DNA from: Bacteroidota bacterium
Lineage (GTDB): Bacteria; Bacteroidota; Bacteroidia; Flavobacteriales; Flavobacteriaceae
Assembly: GCA_009937085.1 (NCBI GenBank)
Contig: JAACDD010000002.1
Coordinates: 1-14,326, forward strand
Direction of reading: 5' to 3'
DNA: 14,326 nucleotides
Part shown: in pieces, positions 7,069 to 13,454 of the stretch
Layout: each line of letters starts with the position of its first letter
Position numbering within the stretch: position 1 is the stretch's first letter
The notes under the pieces: generated by a model
What the model was told of the DNA's origin: nothing
Database searches by the model: none
What the model saw: only the letters and a program-made list of their open reading frames with translations
Made by a program: the position numbers and the translations under genes

Positions 7069-8133
7069 ATGCGTGATAAGCTAATTTCGAAAAAAAAACC
7101 AACCTATCCTATTAGTCCGTTTTTAGCGGATTATTTGGAGGAGTATTCTCGGTCGTTGAAAATTCCTATTTTTTATGATGATTTGCTGCGTTTCTCGGGT
7201 TCTGTTGCGGTAATGAATAAACACGACCAAGACAGTCTTTGGGTACGTGTGTTTTATTCAGATAGCGATAGAATAGAAATTGATGAGCAGCTTAAGCAGG
7301 TTTATGCTTTGTTGCATTCTGACGGGAGCGCCATGACGATTCCGTACCTCAATGTGGATTGCATTGACTATTGTACGTTTGGAAACTCAAAGCCTTTTCG
7401 AGTTAAAATTCGGAACACGCTCAATGACAACTTCATTTATTTTTATGTAAAAAAGGCAGATGCCTCACGTATTTATGGGTTGGAACTGGAGCATATGCTT
7501 TCACCGAATAACTTAAATTTTTTGGTATATCAAAACACGCTTATTGAAGAGCATATTGCAGGTATTCCAGGGGATGAATTTATTGAAGAATTTTTACCAA
7601 AATGCACCAAGACTGAACGCAATCAGATTGCAAAATCGTTTGTAAAATTTAATGAACGCTGTATGATTCGGCTGCTGGGCGATATGCGAGCATACAATTA
7701 TGTCATTATTCCCATTCACGATTTTGATAAAGTTATTTATAAAATCCGTGCCATTGATTTTGACCAACAGTCTTATGAAGGGGACTTAAAGGTCTATCGT
7801 CCACAATTTTTTAAAGAAAACTTTCCTATGGTTATGTTGGTTAAAGATCATTTGGACAAAACATCTATTGACCAGTACAAAATTGAAGAACGGGCAACCA
7901 TAGCCCGACGTATTTTGAGTAACGAAACCCGTTTAACACAATTGCTAAAGTGTATGCTCAATGACCATATCTCAACGCCTGAGAAAATCGAGCAATTACG
8001 CAAAGAGGTGTATGAGCTAACGCAGCAATCTTCGTTTCTAAAAAGTCGTTCAATGGGGGAGCTTGTTCGTGCGGCGTTTCACTTTGTTAAGCGGAACTAT
8101 GAAAACCACGAAATGCTACGGGTAAATCGCTAA
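7069..8133 (+). CDS. Uncharacterised protein with kinase/phosphotransferase-fold landmarks
   Basis: I do not recognise this 354-residue family by name. No signal peptide or membrane segment is visible, so it is probably cytoplasmic. The middle reads like a diverged protein-kinase-like fold: a strand with lysines (FYVKKAD, K128/K129), an acidic helix (GLELEHML, E139/E141), a hinge-like IEEHIAGIPGDEF (159-171), then GDMRAYN (204-210). In the last, D205 and N210 have the D-x4-N spacing of the phosphotransferase catalytic loop, and IDFD (229-232) stands where the metal-binding DFG/IDWE-type aspartate is expected. There is no glycine-rich loop that I can identify. The N-terminal 100 residues and C-terminal 120 residues (charged helices) are unassigned. 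It is divergent from an ABC exporter and converges on the pRiA4b-like gene with stop codons overlapping by 4 bp. Confidence 0.85.
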   Translation: MRDKLISKKKPTYPISPFLADYLEEYSRSLKIPIFYDDLLRFSGSVAVMNKHDQDSLWVRVFYSDSDRIEIDEQLKQVYALLHSDGSAMTIPYLNVDCIDYCTFGNSKPFRVKIRNTLNDNFIYFYVKKADASRIYGLELEHMLSPNNLNFLVYQNTLIEEHIAGIPGDEFIEEFLPKCTKTERNQIAKSFVKFNERCMIRLLGDMRAYNYVIIPIHDFDKVIYKIRAIDFDQQSYEGDLKVYRPQFFKENFPMVMLVKDHLDKTSIDQYKIEERATIARRILSNETRLTQLLKCMLNDHISTPEKIEQLRKEVYELTQQSSFLKSRSMGELVRAAFHFVKRNYENHEMLRVNR

Positions 8134-8624
8134 TACCAATCTTCTGACGGTTCGTCAAAATTGTCCATGCCGTTTTCGTCAAAGTCGTCATCACTCCATT
8201 GGTCTTTATCGGCCTCAAATGTTTTTTCAGGTGCTTCTTCTGGGACATCTCCGTGCGAAAAAAGAAGTAATGGATAAGTGTTTCCCGGTTTAGGCTCGTC
8301 GGTTTCGATAAGTTCAACAAAGAAAGTCCACAGATTTAAAAAGTCATAGACATAGAGCATTTTAGATATGTGTGGGAAAATATCGTGAAGTATGGTGTCG
8401 CTCATGCGACGTGCGTCATCTTCTCCCATATCAAACAACGAAATGGAATCGCCTTGTTGCCACTCATCATCACTTTCATAAAAAACCGCCATTTCAGATC
8501 CACCAAAACCAAATGCTTGTGTTATGGCATTGTGAAAGTCTTCAAATGTGGCATTTTCTTCGAGTGCGATATCGCGGAAAACATCCTCTTTGGTGTCTAA
8601 AATAAGTCTAAAGTGATAAATCAT
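8130..8624 (-). CDS. Plasmid pRiA4b ORF-3-like protein with acidic tail
   Basis: This 164-residue protein resembles the PRiA4_ORF3 domain family, whose molecular function is not established. Family-like features are the opening strand MIYHFRLIL (1-9), the helix segment LEENATFEDFHNAITQAFGF (21-40) that matches the family's 'adt-L-dLH--I--AFGW' pattern, and YVYDFLNLWTFFVEL (91-105), which corresponds to the usual YDFGD-W-H-i-L. From residue 128 the tail is strongly acidic (DQWSDDDFDENGMDNFDEP, 141-159) and likely disordered. I chose ATG 8622-8624; a start at 8669 would add 15 residues that do not fit the domain. The chosen start overlaps the end of the heme A synthase gene by 17 bp, so the two are probably co-translated. 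It is the last gene of the cluster. Confidence 0.8.
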   Translation of the reverse strand: MIYHFRLILDTKEDVFRDIALEENATFEDFHNAITQAFGFGGSEMAVFYESDDEWQQGDSISLFDMGEDDARRMSDTILHDIFPHISKMLYVYDFLNLWTFFVELIETDEPKPGNTYPLLLFSHGDVPEEAPEKTFEADKDQWSDDDFDENGMDNFDEPSEDWY

Positions 8625-9639
8625 AACGGTGTAAGTTAATGCGTAAAATCCAATACAATTGCACGCCAAATAACAGCGTTGCTAGTACCAAATGTAGCGG
8701 TTGTGTGGCAAATGGAAAATCCAAATAAAACATGGCAATACCGAGTAGCACTTCCGCTCCAATGAGCCATAAAATACGTTGAATAAAAATGCGTTCTATT
8801 TGTGCTTTTACTACGTTGAAGTAAAGCATAGCATTGGTTGCTATTACAATTATAGATAGGCTTCTGTGAATGTAAAAGTTCAGCTCTGGTGCAGCCAGCC
8901 AAAACTGTGGTAATCCGTAACCCCATCTATCAATTTGCACATCGACAAATTGCCTAACCTGTATGCCAAGTATTATTTGAATTAAGGTGAGTGTAAAGGT
9001 TACGTAGAGCAATACTCGAATTTTTCGAGGGGGTAATTTACTTAGCCCAAAAGACTTAGAGGCTACACGCACTACCAGTAAAAATCCAATAAGCAATAAT
9101 GCCATAAGCATGTGTAGTGAGATTTTTAACGGTAATAAATTGGAGTCTACAACTGTTTTTCCCAGCCACGCTTGAAACAAAATCCCAACGAGTGATAGCA
9201 ACGAAAAAATAAAAATGATGGGCTTTTTGCGCCACCATTTTAGGCTGTATCCAAAAAGTATAAGTATGGCCAAACCAGAAAGTGCTCCAAGTAATCGATT
9301 TATGAATTCAATCCATGTGTGTTTGGCATCAAAGATTGCGTAATCGTGCTTGGTGTAAGGTTCCCAAAAAGAGGGATCAAAACGTTGAGCACTTGTGAAT
9401 TTTTCTGAAGCAATTAAAAGGCGTTCATTGTCAATAATGACATTTCCTTTTTGATATGTAGTATTGGGTTTCCATTCCAATTGTTCGGCTTGCGTAGGGG
9501 GAATGTAATACCCAAAACACTTGGGCCAGTCTGGGCACCCCATACCGCTACCCGTCATACGTACCGTAGCACCTGCAGCAATAACAAGATACACGATAAC
9601 GAGAGAAATACGCGTCCAGCGTTGTAGATTTTTATACAT
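8608..9639 (-). CDS. ctaA: Heme A synthase (COX15/CtaA family)
   Basis: This membrane enzyme oxidises the C8 methyl of heme O to the formyl group of heme A, the cofactor of aa3/caa3 cytochrome c oxidases. The 343 residues give about eight transmembrane helices (near 11-29, 108-131, 140-160, 172-192, 207-227, 256-275, 287-307 and 314-334) in two pseudo-repeats. After helix 1 comes ATVRMTGSGMGCPDWPKCFG (24-43), with a cysteine pair C35/C41, then a long outer loop to about 107. Likely heme ligands are H176 (SLHM), H258 (YIHRS) and H316 (PLHLV). The first pseudo-ligand position reads EFINR (111-115), with catalytic-type E111 but asparagine where many homologues have histidine. The gene starts 2 bp after the cca stop and overlaps the next gene by 17 bp. 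Confidence 0.92.
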   Translation of the reverse strand: MYKNLQRWTRISLVIVYLVIAAGATVRMTGSGMGCPDWPKCFGYYIPPTQAEQLEWKPNTTYQKGNVIIDNERLLIASEKFTSAQRFDPSFWEPYTKHDYAIFDAKHTWIEFINRLLGALSGLAILILFGYSLKWWRKKPIIFIFSLLSLVGILFQAWLGKTVVDSNLLPLKISLHMLMALLLIGFLLVVRVASKSFGLSKLPPRKIRVLLYVTFTLTLIQIILGIQVRQFVDVQIDRWGYGLPQFWLAAPELNFYIHRSLSIIVIATNAMLYFNVVKAQIERIFIQRILWLIGAEVLLGIAMFYLDFPFATQPLHLVLATLLFGVQLYWILRINLHRYDLSL

Positions 9640-9641
9640 AA

Positions 9642-11072
9642 TTAGGCGGGCGATATGCCCATTGCTTGCGCTTTGGTTAACATAAATGCATGTGCAGCTT
9701 CGTATTCGTTTGGAATCTCACCTTCCAAAATAGCTTCTTTAATAGCTTCTTTAATTTCCCCTACTTGACGGCACGGTTTAAGTGCAAAAATACGCATGAT
9801 TTCTTCTCCTGATACAGGCGGTTGAAAGTTTCGAATATGATCTCTAGTTTCTACTTCTTCCACTTTATTCTTAACGACTTCAAAGTTTTGATGGTAGCGT
9901 GCAAATCGCTTTGGATTTTTAGTTGTAATGTCTGCTTTACAGAGTAAAAGTAAATCATCGAGTAAGTCTCCAGCATCAAATATCAGCCGCCGTACGGCAG
10001 AATCGGTAACATCGTCTTGTGCAATAACTATGGGTCTTGAACTCATATAAACGAGTTTTTGCACATACTTCATTTTCTCATTTAAGGGCATGCGCATTCG
10101 TTTGAATAGCTTATACACCATTTTGGCACCAACGAATTCGTGTGCATGAAAAGTCCAGCCTACTTTTTTATCAAATTTTTTCGTGGGTGCTTTGCCAATA
10201 TCGTGTAAAAGTGCAGCCCAGCGCAACCAAACATTGTTAGCATATTCGCTGATATTATCCACGACTTCAAGGGTGTGATAAAAGTTGTCTTTGTGGCGTT
10301 GTCCTTCAACCTCGTCAATGCCTTTTAGGGCGATGAGCTCAGGTAAAATACGCGCTAGTAGACCTGTTTTTTCGAGTAATAAAAACCCTGTTGACGGTTT
10401 TGTACAAGCCAATATTTTGTTCAGTTCTTCAACAATACGCTCTTTGGACAATATATCAACGCGTTTGTTGTTTTTGATGATAGAATCAAAGGATTCTTGT
10501 TCAATCTCGAAGTCTAGCTGGTTTGCAAATCGGATGGCACGTAGCATGCGTAACGGATCATCAGAATAGGTAATATCAGGGTCTAAGGGCGTACGTAATA
10601 TTCCTTTTTCCAAGTCCGAAACCCCATCAAATGGATCTAGTAGTTTGCCAAATTGTGTAGCATTTAAGCAAAGCGCTAAGGCGTTGATGGTAAAATCTCG
10701 TCGGTTTTGGTCATCTTCCAAACTGCCATTTTCCACAACTGGATTTCGGCTATCGGAAGTATAACTTTCTTTGCGCGCACCTACAAATTCAAGTTGCGTA
10801 TCACCAAACTTTATCATCGCAGTGCCGTAGTTTTTAAACACTTGTATTTGATTTTTTCCAGGCAGTAATTCGGCAACTTTTCTTGCCAAGTCAATGCCGC
10901 TGCCAACAGCAACAATATCTATATCCGAGCCTGTCTCGCGCCCCAAAAATGTGTCTCTAACAAACCCACCAATAACATATGCCTCCACTTCCAGGGCATC
11001 GGCGGCTTTTTGTACATAAGCAAATGCAGGCAACTCAAGTGCCTTGTTGATATGTGTATTGTTTATTTTCAT
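9642..11072 (-). CDS. cca: CCA tRNA nucleotidyltransferase (HD-domain type)
   Basis: This enzyme adds or repairs the 3'-terminal CCA of tRNAs using CTP and ATP without a nucleic acid template. In the 476-residue class II polymerase-beta-like protein the head has VIGGFVRDTFLG (33-44), the catalytic DID (50-52), the strand around LEFVGARKESY (94-104) and RRDFTINALA (124-133). DDPLRMLRAIRFANQL (171-186) begins the RNA-binding neck. A C-terminal HD domain follows, with H266 and H290-D291 in LLHDIGKAPTKK and later H309/H311; such domains in related enzymes have phosphohydrolase activity. Its start overlaps the tsaC stop by 4 bp (ATGA). A perfect 12-bp tandem repeat near its 3' end encodes a doubled IKEA. 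Full-length poly(A) polymerase activity is a less likely alternative. Confidence 0.94.
   Translation of the reverse strand: MKINNTHINKALELPAFAYVQKAADALEVEAYVIGGFVRDTFLGRETGSDIDIVAVGSGIDLARKVAELLPGKNQIQVFKNYGTAMIKFGDTQLEFVGARKESYTSDSRNPVVENGSLEDDQNRRDFTINALALCLNATQFGKLLDPFDGVSDLEKGILRTPLDPDITYSDDPLRMLRAIRFANQLDFEIEQESFDSIIKNNKRVDILSKERIVEELNKILACTKPSTGFLLLEKTGLLARILPELIALKGIDEVEGQRHKDNFYHTLEVVDNISEYANNVWLRWAALLHDIGKAPTKKFDKKVGWTFHAHEFVGAKMVYKLFKRMRMPLNEKMKYVQKLVYMSSRPIVIAQDDVTDSAVRRLIFDAGDLLDDLLLLCKADITTKNPKRFARYHQNFEVVKNKVEEVETRDHIRNFQPPVSGEEIMRIFALKPCRQVGEIKEAIKEAILEGEIPNEYEAAHAFMLTKAQAMGISPA
9731..9754. repeat. 12-bp perfect tandem duplication inside cca
   Basis: TAGCTTCTTTAA occurs twice in direct succession. 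Read on the minus strand it encodes the repeated AIKEAIKEAI near the C terminus of the CCA enzyme. The unit is a multiple of three, so copy-number change would keep the frame. Confidence 0.8.
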
Positions 11073-11623
11073 CGCAATTGCTTCACGCTTCCATCGGGTA
11101 ATACTTTCAAAACGCGCGACGGAATTTGTGCTAGGTTGTCTTTATTCAAAGGTACTACTTCGTCTACTCGCGCCAAAATTTGTGCGTCTATTTCGTGGTA
11201 GGTTACTGGAATGGGCGCACCGCTTAAGTTTGCAGAGGTGCTCACAATCGGTTTTCCAAATGCTGTGATTAAATCAAGTACAAAACAGGGTTTAGGAATC
11301 CGTATGGCTACACTTTCATTTTCGCTGATAACGCCTTTTGCTAGTCCTTTGCCTTTGGGATATACAAGGGTGGTGGGTTGATCGCTTTGAAGTAGTTCTT
11401 CTATGTTATTAGGGATTTTTTCCACGTATTGTTTTAGCATATCAACATCGGCAACAAGTGCAATAAGCGGCTTGTTTTTTGGACGGTTTTTTAGTTTAAA
11501 AATGGCATCCACTGCTTTTTGATTTGTTGCATCACACCCCAATCCCCAAATGGTATCGGCAGGGTAGAGGAGCGTTTTTCCTTGCTTTAAGGCTGAAACG
11601 AAATTGTTAATATTTGTTTTCAT
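11069..11623 (-). CDS. tsaC: L-threonylcarbamoyladenylate synthase (Sua5/YrdC/YciO)
   Basis: This enzyme makes threonylcarbamoyl-AMP from threonine, bicarbonate and ATP. TsaD and its partners then transfer the group to A37 of tRNAs that read ANN codons (t6A). At 184 residues the protein is the YrdC domain alone, TsaC-like, without the extra Sua5 domain. Motifs are LLYPADTIWGLGCDA (18-32), FKLKNRPKNKPL (42-53) with the KxR residues K45 and R47, VAIRIPKP (105-112) and PIVSTSANLSG (125-135), which binds nucleotide and threonine. The start overlaps the end of the upstream glycosyltransferase gene by 17 bp, and the stop overlaps the cca start by 4 bp. Pairing with cca makes a small tRNA-maturation unit inside the cluster. 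Confidence 0.93.
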   Translation of the reverse strand: MKTNINNFVSALKQGKTLLYPADTIWGLGCDATNQKAVDAIFKLKNRPKNKPLIALVADVDMLKQYVEKIPNNIEELLQSDQPTTLVYPKGKGLAKGVISENESVAIRIPKPCFVLDLITAFGKPIVSTSANLSGAPIPVTYHEIDAQILARVDEVVPLNKDNLAQIPSRVLKVLPDGSVKQLR

Positions 11624-13454
11624 TTTTATAGTCTAATGCAATTCTTGCCTTTAACCAAGTTTCTTGAGCACGTAATTTACAAATGATCCACCCCGTTTTC
11701 CCATCCAAAACGCCTCCTCTTAGGATATAACTATTTAAAAATTTAAACGTAGGTTTTATGTACAAGTTGAAAAGCCCAATATTTTTATTTTTTTTAATAT
11801 AGCTTTGAGCTGCATAGTGTGCATAACGTTCAATTTTTTTGGTGTAGTGCTCCAAATTGCTCGTGGTGTGATGGATTATAGTACTGTTCAAACTCCCAAA
11901 AGGTTTGGTATGCTCAATTTCTGCGTGTACCATTTTATTTTCATACCTGTGATAATCTCGATAAAAAAGACGTACGACACGATCATTTTGCCAACCGCAA
12001 AAGCGTACTTTTTTTCCTAAAAAAAAGTTTGTTCTTCGCACCCAAAAAGCCGTTTGCTTTGGTCTTGTTCGTAAGATTTCTTTTATCTCAGCAGCTAAAT
12101 TTTCCGACACCATTTCATCTGCGTCTAGCAAGACAATCCACGGGTGTTTTGCTTGCGGAATAGCCCAATTCTTTTGGTCTGCGGCATAGTTGTATTTGCG
12201 TTGTAAAACCCGTGCACCAAATTTTTCACATAGCGGAACAGTATTGTCCGTGCTAAACGAGTCAATAACTAAAATTTCATCTGCCCACTCAATCGAGTTT
12301 AAGCAGTTTTCAATATTCTTTTCCTCGTTATATGTTGTAACAATTGCGGATATTTTTGGAGTCTCTTTTTTAGTGAGATAGTTGGCTAATTTTTTGTTTA
12401 GTTTGACTTTATCAAACGAGTCCAAAATATGTTTTTGTGCAAAAGCCCCCATTTCAATGATGCGTTCTCGATTTTTATCAAAAGTCATTATCGCATCACA
12501 GAATGCGATTACGTCATTTGCGGGTACTAAAATCCCAGATTTATTTTCTACAATTACTTCCGGATTTGAGCTAATATCAAACGCAATCGTGGGTTTTTGG
12601 CTTAATCCAGCTTCAGTAATTACATATCCAAAACCTTCCCACAGCGATGGCAATAAAAAGAGGTCACCGCTCATGTATAAATCTTTAGGGTTTTCTACAA
12701 AACCTACTAATTTAATAAATGACTCAAGTTTGTATGTGTTTATTTTCGCTTTTATTGATGCTTCGAGCCTACCACTTCCACCAATGATCATATGAAAATC
12801 TAATCCTCGGTCACGAAGCTCATTTGCCACATCAACTAAGAAGAGTTGATTTTTCTGCTCTTCCAAGCGTCCCAGATTTGTTAGAATCAGCTCGGATGAT
12901 TTTCGTTTGTAATATGGATTAAAATCTTTTTTGACTAAGGTTTGTCCATCAATCCCGTTTGGAATAACCTTGATGTAGTCTTTTGGAAAAAGCGCTGTAT
13001 TGTTTTGTAAGATGCAGTCTTGTGTAGCTTTGGAGTTGACAAGAACTTCATCAATGATATTTTTAAACAAAAACCGATTTAAGCTTGAATTTCGTACGGG
13101 AATGGCGCTTCCTCTCCGATAAATAATGCGTTTAACACCCGCCAACTTTGCTGCTATTCCGCCAGATTTTACATCTTGTGATAGGTTCAGCACTAACGTG
13201 CCTATTTGATATTTTTGAAGCAATTTTGAAAAGTATAGTAGCTTCAAAGGATTCAAAAAGCTAGTATTGCTGTTGCTAATTGTTTTGTAGGGGATGTTAT
13301 GTGCTTTTGCTTTTTCGAAAAGAATACTTTTTTTGTGACAGAAAATCACAACGAAATGCCCTGACTCGTGGAGGTATTTTGCCATTTCAAAATGCCACTT
13401 TTCTCCGCCACCCCAAGGAATTGCTGTATTAAAAAAACAGATGGTTTTATTCAT
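11607..13454 (-). CDS. Two-domain glycosyltransferase: GT4 (GT-B) fused to GT2 (GT-A)
   Basis: The 615-residue protein joins two sugar transferases. Residues 1-360 form a GT4-like GT-B domain: the donor-domain strand TICFFNTAIPWGGGEKW (4-20), IPNGID (164-169), GRLEEQKN (195-202) and the E-x7-E pattern in SLWEGFGYVITEAG (270-283; E273, E281). Residues 367-600 form a GT2-like GT-A domain resembling KdtX/WaaE-type LPS-core transferases: ISAIVTTYNEEKNIE (368-382), IDSFSTDNT (397-405) and LLDADE (442-447), the metal-binding DxD. It probably builds envelope or capsular polysaccharide, adding two sugars in sequence; donors and acceptors cannot be deduced. I chose ATG 13452-13454, which overlaps the upstream GT4 stop by 4 bp; a start at 13484 would add ten residues and more overlap. 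No membrane helix is evident, and the C terminus is basic. Confidence 0.9.
   Translation of the reverse strand: MNKTICFFNTAIPWGGGEKWHFEMAKYLHESGHFVVIFCHKKSILFEKAKAHNIPYKTISNSNTSFLNPLKLLYFSKLLQKYQIGTLVLNLSQDVKSGGIAAKLAGVKRIIYRRGSAIPVRNSSLNRFLFKNIIDEVLVNSKATQDCILQNNTALFPKDYIKVIPNGIDGQTLVKKDFNPYYKRKSSELILTNLGRLEEQKNQLFLVDVANELRDRGLDFHMIIGGSGRLEASIKAKINTYKLESFIKLVGFVENPKDLYMSGDLFLLPSLWEGFGYVITEAGLSQKPTIAFDISSNPEVIVENKSGILVPANDVIAFCDAIMTFDKNRERIIEMGAFAQKHILDSFDKVKLNKKLANYLTKKETPKISAIVTTYNEEKNIENCLNSIEWADEILVIDSFSTDNTVPLCEKFGARVLQRKYNYAADQKNWAIPQAKHPWIVLLDADEMVSENLAAEIKEILRTRPKQTAFWVRRTNFFLGKKVRFCGWQNDRVVRLFYRDYHRYENKMVHAEIEHTKPFGSLNSTIIHHTTSNLEHYTKKIERYAHYAAQSYIKKNKNIGLFNLYIKPTFKFLNSYILRGGVLDGKTGWIICKLRAQETWLKARIALDYKNENKY

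Noticed and set aside
8625..8669. Upstream start for the pRiA4b-like gene at 8669
   Set aside because: The extra 15 residues lie deeper in ctaA and do not belong to the domain, which begins at MIYHFRL.
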